11,336 nt of DNA from Deltaproteobacteria bacterium (GTDB taxonomy: Bacteria; Desulfobacterota; Syntrophia; Syntrophales; UBA5619), in assembly GCA_026388345.1 (NCBI GenBank), contig JAPLJY010000182.1:1-11336 (forward strand). The letters are read 5' to 3'. Shown piece after piece: positions 6,677-11,336 of this stretch (its first letter is position 1; the number at the start of each line of letters is the position of its first letter). The position numbers were made by a program, and so were the translations under genes. A model generated the notes under the pieces. It worked only from the letters and a program-made list of their open reading frames with translations. It searched no databases and was not told the DNA's origin.

Positions 6677-7576
6677 TCACTTAATCTCGAGGAGCCTCGC
6701 CCGGGCGATCCGGGCCTGACTCGTATTGGGAAAATCTTTGATAACCTGCTGCAGGAGAAGCCTGGCGCTGGCCTTATCCTCCAATTTCAGGAAGGAGAGG
6801 CCCTGTTTGAGAAGGGCGTAGGGAACCTTGTTCCCCTCCGGGAAGTTTTTGGCCACCTTTTCGTACTCGACGATCGCCTTTTCGTATTTCTTCTCGAAAT
6901 AGTAGCACTCGCCGATCCAGAACTGGGCGTTGTCGGAAAATTCGGTGTCGGGATACTGCTTGAGGAAGTTTTCAAAGGCCTCCCTTGACTTCTCGTACTT
7001 CGCCTCCTTGAAGAGCTCATAGGCCGCCCCATAGAGGGATTCCTTGTCCGTCTTTCCCTTTCCGGCCGCCTCCTTCGCCGGCGCCGCCGGCGGCTGTTTC
7101 CCGGCCTTGTCTGCCGGCGCTGCTACCGGTTCCTCATTCTTGCCGATCCCGAGAAAATTTTCGATGAAGTTGATCTTGAATGTGAGGTTATCCAACTTCT
7201 CCCGGAGTGCCTTCTCGTCGTCCTCGCGCTTGACCGTCCTGGCGGACGCGGAAGAGAGGTCCTTCCGGAGACCATCGATCGTTCCCCGGATCTGCTGGAG
7301 CTGCTCCCGGATATCGGTCATTTCAGCGCGCCCCTCCGCCTGGCTGGTTCGCAACGGCTGGATGGCCTCCTGGGTTGTCTTTGCGATCTCGCTGCGGACG
7401 CCCGCAATCTCGTCCCTGAGCGGCGCGAATCCCTGCTCCACAGAGACGATCTTTTCGTTCGTCAACTGGATCTGCCGGTCGAGATTACCGTGGACCCGGC
7501 GCAGATCGTCCGTCGTGGCGCACCCCGTCATGGACAGAAGCGAGATGACAAATAGGATGGGCAGATACCTTCGCAC
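6677..7576 (-). CDS. cpoB: Tol-Pal accessory protein CpoB/YbgF
   Basis: The 299-residue protein is the last gene of the tol-pal order. Signal residues 1-18 end in SMTGC with Cys19, a lipoprotein-type site (E. coli CpoB is a soluble periplasmic protein). Residues 23-143 are a long coiled coil, the trimerisation region of this family. Residues 144-178 are an Ala/Pro/Lys linker, and 179-299 are three TPR units (AYELFKEAKYEKSREAFENF and following) that close with the usual QARIARARLLEIK. CpoB binds TolA and coordinates outer-membrane constriction with septal peptidoglycan synthesis. The start is GTG 7576, because GGGGAGGA (7587 down to 7580) lies just upstream. An in-frame ATG at 7615 would add 13 residues (MGGELQNG...) encoded by the neighbouring REP-like repeat and is rejected. 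Confidence 0.93.
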   Translation of the reverse strand: MRRYLPILFVISLLSMTGCATTDDLRRVHGNLDRQIQLTNEKIVSVEQGFAPLRDEIAGVRSEIAKTTQEAIQPLRTSQAEGRAEMTDIREQLQQIRGTIDGLRKDLSSASARTVKREDDEKALREKLDNLTFKINFIENFLGIGKNEEPVAAPADKAGKQPPAAPAKEAAGKGKTDKESLYGAAYELFKEAKYEKSREAFENFLKQYPDTEFSDNAQFWIGECYYFEKKYEKAIVEYEKVAKNFPEGNKVPYALLKQGLSFLKLEDKASARLLLQQVIKDFPNTSQARIARARLLEIK

Positions 7577-7594
7577 GATTCCTCCCCTGCAACC

Positions 7595-7683
7595 ATTTTG
7601 AAGCTCCCCGCCCACAGGGCGGGGCTTCCCGGCAAGGAAACTCCGCCTACAAAGGCGGGGCTGCGGGTTGCACTCCCGGTCAA
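7595..7683 (-). repeat. REP-like repeat, copy 2 (two-hairpin form)
   Basis: Hairpin A is CCCCGCCC (7606-7613), loop ACA, GGGCGGGG (7617-7624), with a GAAG/CTTC clamp (7600-7603, 7625-7628) and a two-base bulge. Hairpin B is CTCCGCCT (7641-7648), loop ACAA, AGGCGGGG (7653-7660), with one G-U pair. Read on the minus strand, the leader and hairpin A match the copy at 576-629 almost base for base. This copy has about 34 extra bases containing hairpin B. It sits in the pal-cpoB gap and ends about seven bases before the cpoB ribosome site. Confidence 0.75.
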
Positions 7684-7735
7684 ATCCGGCCGGAAAACTT
7701 AAAACCGGATCGATGCCGGGAGAACAAACTCAAGA

Positions 7736-7773
7736 GTCCTGTGAGTCCCGCCTCGAAGCGTGACTCACAGGAC
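7736..7773. repeat. Perfect 12-bp inverted repeat, possible terminator
   Basis: GTCCTGTGAGTC (7736-7747) pairs perfectly with GACTCACAGGAC (7762-7773) across a 14-base loop. On the transcript from pal it is followed by TCTTGAGTTTGTTCTCC, which is U-rich but has no clean U-run. It could act as a weak terminator or attenuator between pal and cpoB, or be the folded core of another small repeat. Confidence 0.5.
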
Positions 7774-7921
7774 CATTTTCCCCCGGGACGGCCGAATAAA
7801 AAGCGCCCCATGCCATACAAACATGCTTTTGGCGGGCAGGATCTCTCCCGTCGCACCTGCCACCGTGAGCCGGCGGTGGGCCTCTTACAGAGCCGTTCTC
7901 CCTGATCTTACCGAAACAACT

Positions 7922-8575
7922 TTACTTTACCGGCGGGAAAATGACGAAATGGGCCCTTCTGTTTTTCGCCCAGGCCGCCTCGTTATTGCCGTTATCCAGA
8001 GGCATCTCCTTGCCGTAGCAGATGGTTTTGATCCTTTCCTTCTCGATGCCCAGATCGGCAAGGTACTTCGCGGCTTCCGTCGCCCGCTTCTCGCCCAGCG
8101 CCAGGTTGTATTCGGCGGTGCCCCGTTCGTCGCAGTGCCCTTCGACCACGAGTTTATAATCCCGGTACTTCAGATACGCCGGCGCGCCCTTCTTCAAAAT
8201 CTCCTGCGCCTCGGGTTTCAGGTTGTACTTGTCGTAATCGAAGTTGATGTCCGCGATCTGCAGCTCCTTCAGGATCGCGGCTGCCTTTGCCGCCGCTTCC
8301 TTCTTCGCCCGGTCGGCCTCGTCCTTGGCCGCTCTCTCAGCCGCTTCACGCGCCGCGGCATCATCCCTCAAGGCCTGCTCCCGCAGGGCTCTCTCCCGGG
8401 CCGCAGCGTCATCCGACGCCGCAACGGCGGCCGGCGCCTGGGCAACCGCTTTCTGCTCCTGGGTGACCACGGCCTCTTCCTTCAGCGTCGCCTTCTTGGC
8501 GCAACCGGTCAGGAATGCAACGGAGAAACATAAAACGAGGGCGATCAGCCCAACCCATACCCGATTCCTTCTCAT
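7922..8575 (-). CDS. pal: Peptidoglycan-associated lipoprotein Pal
   Basis: The 217-residue lipoprotein anchors the outer membrane to peptidoglycan and cycles between TolB and the cell wall. The signal ends in LTGC with Cys25 lipidated. Residues 34-104 are an Ala/Glu/Lys/Arg-rich helical stalk, longer than in E. coli Pal (173 residues as precursor). The OmpA-like domain covers about 106-215 and contains EGHCDERGTAEYNLALGE with Asp149 and Arg164 at the positions that bind meso-diaminopimelate. Cys148 replaces the Ala of E. coli, a common variant in deltaproteobacteria. AAGGAG (8588 down to 8583) is seven bases from ATG 8575 and four from ATG 8578, so 8575 is preferred and 8578 is nearly equivalent. 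A TTG at 8599 is rejected because that frame would translate the ribosome site. Confidence 0.95.
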   Translation of the reverse strand: MRRNRVWVGLIALVLCFSVAFLTGCAKKATLKEEAVVTQEQKAVAQAPAAVAASDDAAARERALREQALRDDAAAREAAERAAKDEADRAKKEAAAKAAAILKELQIADINFDYDKYNLKPEAQEILKKGAPAYLKYRDYKLVVEGHCDERGTAEYNLALGEKRATEAAKYLADLGIEKERIKTICYGKEMPLDNGNNEAAWAKNRRAHFVIFPPVK

Positions 8576-8677
8576 CATAATTCTCCTTTCTTTTATCAAT
8601 AATGTTTGATCGGCTCAATAAATTCCATAATGTGACACTAACCACTACTGACGTTAAAAATCAACCGAAAAATGGGA

Positions 8678-8705
8678 ATTATTTTTATTTGTGTTCTGAA
8701 TACAA
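8678..8705 (-). promoter_or_regulatory. Candidate independent promoter for pal
   Basis: The 120 bases before pal are strikingly AT-rich. On the minus strand TTGTAT (8705 down to 8700) and AATAAT (8683 down to 8678) are separated by 16 bases, giving a leader of about 95 bases. The -35 half is weak. The -35 overlaps the inverted repeat at 8698-8721, as an operator would. Confidence 0.3.
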
Positions 8706-8721
8706 TCATTTAGATGTATTC
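8698..8721. promoter_or_regulatory. Operator-like palindrome upstream of pal
   Basis: GAATACA (8698-8704) and TGTATTC (8715-8721) form a perfect 7-base inverted repeat with a 10-base spacer, giving a half-site spacing of 17 bases. That suits a dimeric helix-turn-helix regulator on one DNA face over about 1.5 turns. It lies next to the AT-rich pal upstream region and overlaps the candidate -35. No regulator can be named. Confidence 0.3.
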
Positions 8722-8724
8722 ATT

Positions 8725-8838
8725 GAAGCTCTCCGCAGCAAGCTGCAGAGAATCTTCGATCCTTAAGAGGAATAAACCATTCGTCTATGCTCGCTTACCC
8801 CGCAGCAAGCTGCGGGGAATGGCTCGCTGGCGGATTCA
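8725..8838. repeat. BIME-like twin-hairpin repeat between tolB and pal
   Basis: There are two related hairpins. The first (8725-8757) has TCTCCGCAGC/GCTGCAGAGA with one mismatch and a GAAG/CTTC outer clamp. The second (8798-8817) has CCCCGCAGC/GCTGCGGGG, perfect over nine pairs. Both share the CGCAGCAAGCTGC core, and the second is bracketed by GCTCGCT direct repeats (8789, 8822). The translated wording (SKLRG, SAASCRESS) is familiar from spurious proteins in many environmental genomes, which marks a dispersed repeat; that point is from memory. The outer limits are approximate. Confidence 0.7.
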
Positions 8839-8849
8839 ACCAAAAGGTA

Positions 8850-10166
8850 TCACCGCAGACGGAGAGACCAGAAGGGGCTCTGGCAGCCGTCGTTCCCCTC
8901 GTACAGTACCCTCACATTCTGTCCGCCCACATTCATGATCTCTATCCGGCTTCGGCCGTACCCCCGGACGCTGTAGGCCAGATACCGCCCGTCCGGCGAC
9001 CAGGAGGGGGATTCATGGTTTAACCCATCAAAAGTCAACTGCTGAGGGTCGCCCCCTTCGGCGTCTATGGTGAAGATCTGAAAGCGACCGTTCACGGACC
9101 CCTCATAGGCGATCTTTTTCCCCTTCGGCGACCAGGAGGGGGAGGTGTTGTAATTGCCTTCCTGGGTCAGCCGCCGGACATTGCCGCCGTCGGCATCCAT
9201 GATGTAGATCTGCGGCGAGCCGTTGCGATTGGAGACGAAGGCGATCCGCCGTTCGTCCGGGGAGCGGACAGGGGAAACATCGATCGCAAAATCGCGGGTC
9301 AGGCGCTGGAGCAGGCTGTTGCCCACGTTCATGTCATAGATCTCCTGGTTCCCATCCCGGCTCAGCGTCACCAGCAGCCTTGTACCGTCCCGGGACCAGG
9401 ACCCGGGAAGGTTCAGCCCCGGATAGAAAGCGATCTTCCGCGTCGACCCGTTCCCCAGATCCCGGAGATAGATATCCGGATTGCCGTCCCGGTAGGAGGT
9501 GTAGGCCAGAAATCGGCCGTCGGGGGACCAGCGCGGGGAGAGGGTCAGGGCATTGTCGTTCGTGATCCGGCGGAGGTCGGAACCGTTGAAGTTGATCGTA
9601 TAGATGTCCGCCGGGGTGTCACCCTTTCGGACGAAGGCAATCCGCGTGTCGAACAGGCCCGCCTCGCCGGTCAGGGACAGAAGGACCTCGCTGACGAACT
9701 GCATGACCATCCGGTTGCGGTCCTCCGGTTTTCCGACATATCTCTTCCCGACGACAAGTTCACCCCGCACCACGTCAAACAGGCGAAACTCGGCCACAAG
9801 CTCGCGTCCGTCCGTCTGAAATCCCCCCTTGACCAAGTATTCGGCGCCGATCGCCGTCCAGTCTTCGAAACGGATCCCCTCCGCCGTGATTCCCGCCTGC
9901 TTTGGATCCTCCAGGAAGGCCTTCCGGTCCAGGACATGGAAGTAGCCCGTGATCATCAGGTCCCGGGAGAGAGTGTCGGAAAACCAGGCAGGCAGATCAC
10001 CTTTGTCCGCGACAGGCCGAAGGGGTTTGAAATCGGTGACCGCGATGGGAAATTTCTGGAAAGAGGGGGAATCGATGTCGATGTAGACCTTGCCGCAGGC
10101 CTGACCGGAGGAGAACAGCAGGAGTAGAACCAAGATGAACATCACCGGATGTTTCAGATCGCGCAT
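8850..10166 (-). CDS. tolB: Tol-Pal translocation protein TolB
   Basis: This 438-residue periplasmic protein matches the family length. A Sec signal covers roughly 1-25. The N-terminal TolA-binding alpha/beta domain is about 27-160 (PIAVTDFKPL, GYFHVLDR, WTAIGAEYLVKGGF). A six-bladed beta-propeller covers 170-438, with repeated SPxWSPDGRxLAY strands and the C-terminal SPFWS closing the ring. TolB binds Pal through the propeller and TolA through its N-terminus. One blade is degenerate, with Arg301 and Glu305 where Trp and Gly are usual. ATG 10166 has AAGGAT (10180 down to 10175) as its ribosome site, and only 28 bases separate it from tolA. The gene ends 12 bases before a BIME-like repeat, and pal follows about 275 bases on. 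Confidence 0.97.
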   Translation of the reverse strand: MRDLKHPVMFILVLLLLFSSGQACGKVYIDIDSPSFQKFPIAVTDFKPLRPVADKGDLPAWFSDTLSRDLMITGYFHVLDRKAFLEDPKQAGITAEGIRFEDWTAIGAEYLVKGGFQTDGRELVAEFRLFDVVRGELVVGKRYVGKPEDRNRMVMQFVSEVLLSLTGEAGLFDTRIAFVRKGDTPADIYTINFNGSDLRRITNDNALTLSPRWSPDGRFLAYTSYRDGNPDIYLRDLGNGSTRKIAFYPGLNLPGSWSRDGTRLLVTLSRDGNQEIYDMNVGNSLLQRLTRDFAIDVSPVRSPDERRIAFVSNRNGSPQIYIMDADGGNVRRLTQEGNYNTSPSWSPKGKKIAYEGSVNGRFQIFTIDAEGGDPQQLTFDGLNHESPSWSPDGRYLAYSVRGYGRSRIEIMNVGGQNVRVLYEGNDGCQSPFWSLRLR

Positions 10167-10194
10167 GTAAAACTATCCTTTCAAAGATGGCTTT

Positions 10195-10947
10195 TCAGGA
10201 CCTCAATTCAGACGAGTGAAACCGGATCCCCAGACCGAGACTGCCGTCGCTGATCCATGCCGGAAGCGGCGGAAATGGGCTCGCCTTCCGGATCGCCTTC
10301 AGGGCGGACTCATCAAAATAGCGGTTCCCCGACCTTTTTTCAAAATTCATTTCCATCACCGCCCCGCTGCGGAGGATGGTTACATCGATCACGGTTTCCA
10401 ACTGCTCCCCCGGCAGGATTCCCTGGGGAAGCGCCCATTTCCCCTTGATCCGGGACCAGATCATCGCATAGTAGGCCCTCATTTTCGCGTTCATATCGGC
10501 ATCCCCGGGCGACGGTTGAGACGCGGGACCGGCCTTTGCGTCCGGGGAGATCGGCCCCGGCTGTTTCGGGGTCGCCGCAGTCGCGGCGGCCCGCTTCCGG
10601 ATCTCTTCCATGGCCTTCTCCAGGTTCTGATCCTGCTTCCTGCGGCTCTCCAGGCTACGGATGGGGATGACCGGCTCCGGCTCCAGACGCTTCTTCTGGA
10701 CCGTCTCGGGGCGGGAGGCTTCCATGAGTTCCTTCACTGCGGCCGTCCCGCTTTTCCGCTCCAGGACATTTCCGGAAAAATTCACCAGGGACACGGTATA
10801 GACCGGTCCAAAGGTCAGTTTCGGCGAAGGAAAGGAAGGGGTAAAGAAAAGGAGGAGGAGAACCACGGCATGGAACAGCAGGGAAACGAGGATCATGCCG
10901 TTCAGGCGGCCTCCCCCGTTTCTTTCCCTTTCAACCCGTTCAGACAT
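10195..10947 (-). CDS. tolA: TolA, energy-transducing envelope protein
   Basis: The 250-residue protein has one inner-membrane helix (about 16-36) with Ser22 and His26 in the S-x3-H arrangement that TolA and TonB need to couple to TolQR or ExbBD. Residues 60-150 are a charged, Pro/Ala/Lys-rich periplasmic linker with a helical EKAMEEIRKRAA stretch. Residues 153-248 form a TonB/TolA-type C-terminal domain (WALPQGILPGEQLETVIDVT, FDESALKAIRKASPFPPLP). It is much shorter than E. coli TolA (421 residues), mostly in the linker. The position between tolR and tolB supports TolA over TonB. The start is ATG 10947, which overlaps the tolR stop as TGATG, a sign of translational coupling. AGGA (10960 down to 10957) precedes it. 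A GTG at 10950 is possible. Confidence 0.92.
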   Translation of the reverse strand: MSERVERERNGGGRLNGMILVSLLFHAVVLLLLFFTPSFPSPKLTFGPVYTVSLVNFSGNVLERKSGTAAVKELMEASRPETVQKKRLEPEPVIPIRSLESRRKQDQNLEKAMEEIRKRAAATAATPKQPGPISPDAKAGPASQPSPGDADMNAKMRAYYAMIWSRIKGKWALPQGILPGEQLETVIDVTILRSGAVMEMNFEKRSGNRYFDESALKAIRKASPFPPLPAWISDGSLGLGIRFHSSELRS

Positions 10948-11336
10948 CACCTGGGTTCCTCAGGCGGTTCGGTGATCATCCCCAATTTGTCCACGCCGGC
11001 CTTTCGGATCTCGGCCATGACCTCGACCACGAACCCGTAAGGGACGTTCCGGTCCGCCCGCAGATAGACCTCGCGCTCGATCCGCGCCTTGAAGATATGT
11101 TCCAGCTTTACGCCAAGCTCGGGAAGCGGCGTCCGGCTCTTGTTGAGAAAGATCTCCCTGGCGCCGTTGATCGTGAGCACCAGCTTTTCCTCCGCGACAT
11201 CCACGCTTTTCGCCTTGACGCGGGGAAGATTGACGTCGATCCCCATCTGGAGCATCGGCGCCGTCACCATGAAGATGATGAGCAGAACCAGCATCACGTC
11301 CACAAGGGGGGTGACGTTGATCTCGGCCATCGGCCG
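10947..11336 (-). CDS. tolR: TolR (ExbD/TolR family), 5' end cut by window
   Basis: The gene encodes the inner-membrane stator protein that works with TolQ to convert proton flow into TolA movement. The visible part contains the conserved EINVTPLVDVMLVLLIIFM segment with the essential membrane Asp (VDV, aligned with Asp23 of E. coli TolR), and the periplasmic domain with YLRADRNVPYGFVVEVMAEI. The frame is still open at the window edge: two codons (Arg, Pro) precede the first ATG at 11330, and family members usually have several basic residues before MAEINVTP. The true start is therefore probably outside. The TGA stop overlaps the tolA start. tolQ is expected immediately to the right. Confidence 0.95.
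   Translation of the reverse strand, partial: RPMAEINVTPLVDVMLVLLIIFMVTAPMLQMGIDVNLPRVKAKSVDVAEEKLVLTINGAREIFLNKSRTPLPELGVKLEHIFKARIEREVYLRADRNVPYGFVVEVMAEIRKAGVDKLGMITEPPEEPR

Larger units (their letters stand above)
7577..7921. other. Long pal-cpoB intergenic region
   Basis: There is no believable gene in these 345 bases. Reading in the direction of tol-pal transcription, the region holds a short stem CCACCG/CGGTGG (7860-7879), a weak terminator-like stretch ending in GCGCTTTTTATT (7804 down to 7793), a perfect 12-bp hairpin (7736-7773) and the REP-like repeat (7595-7683). Plus-strand frames here merely run on into the antisense of pal. The usual pal-cpoB spacing is much shorter, so insertion of repeats is the simplest reading. 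Confidence 0.6.

Noticed and set aside
7684..7921. tRNA or riboswitch in the pal-cpoB gap
   Set aside because: Short stems are present, but no T-loop consensus, cloverleaf or recognisable aptamer core could be found on either strand.
7760..8533. Plus-strand open frame of 257 codons opposite pal
   Set aside because: It is antisense to the OmpA domain of Pal, is Arg/Leu-rich and resembles no protein family. It is open because of the codon bias of pal.
8730..8817. CRISPR-like array
   Set aside because: There are only two related palindromes with imperfect identity and no regular spacer length or further units. The hairpin and clamp shape fits a BIME.
8714..8938. Small plus-strand protein of 74 codons
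   Set aside because: It is the translation of the twin-hairpin repeat running into antisense tolB. No ribosome site or protein family fits.

Overview
The window is ordinary, gene-dense, GC-rich Gram-negative chromosome. The gene content (Tol-Pal, outer-membrane lipoproteins, a C-terminal processing protease next to a YibQ-type deacetylase) and the protein style point to a deltaproteobacterium in the broad sense, Syntrophales or Desulfobacterota-like. That assignment is inference from gene content and order, since there is no rRNA or other marker here.

Layout. Bases 1-566 (+) hold the C-terminal half of an MFS transporter. Bases 567-706 hold a REP-like repeat and a LexA-type palindrome in front of what looks like a gene stub. 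Bases 707-1210 (-) are a two-gene unit, a PspC-domain membrane protein followed by an IHF-beta-like nucleoid protein. Bases 1211-1525 are a divergent intergenic region. Bases 1526-6658 (+) carry an envelope cluster: S41 C-terminal processing peptidase, YibQ-family divergent polysaccharide deacetylase, a large TPR lipoprotein and a LolB/DUF4292-like lipoprotein. Convergent to it, bases 11336 down to 6677 (-) carry tolR (cut by the window edge), tolA, tolB, pal and cpoB/ybgF in the canonical Tol-Pal order. tolQ is expected just beyond the right edge.

How it works together. Both halves serve the cell envelope. TolR-TolA use the proton gradient to pull on TolB-Pal so that the outer membrane follows the septum, and CpoB tunes this. 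On the other strand are a periplasmic protease, a predicted periplasmic carbohydrate hydrolase or deacetylase, and two lipoproteins.

No clear new multi-gene system is visible. The unusual content is between the genes. At least four different foldback or palindromic elements fill the gaps: a REP-like GC hairpin in two oppositely oriented copies (576-629 and 7595-7683), a 27-base perfect hairpin inside 14-base direct repeats (2863-2934), a nested foldback of about 200 bases ending exactly at a start codon (5646-5848), and a twin-hairpin BIME-like element between tolB and pal (8725-8838). Two of them open large gaps inside the otherwise intact tol-pal cluster. The GAAC-N4-GTTC box at 629-644 and the palindrome upstream of pal (8698-8721) are the best regulatory candidates.
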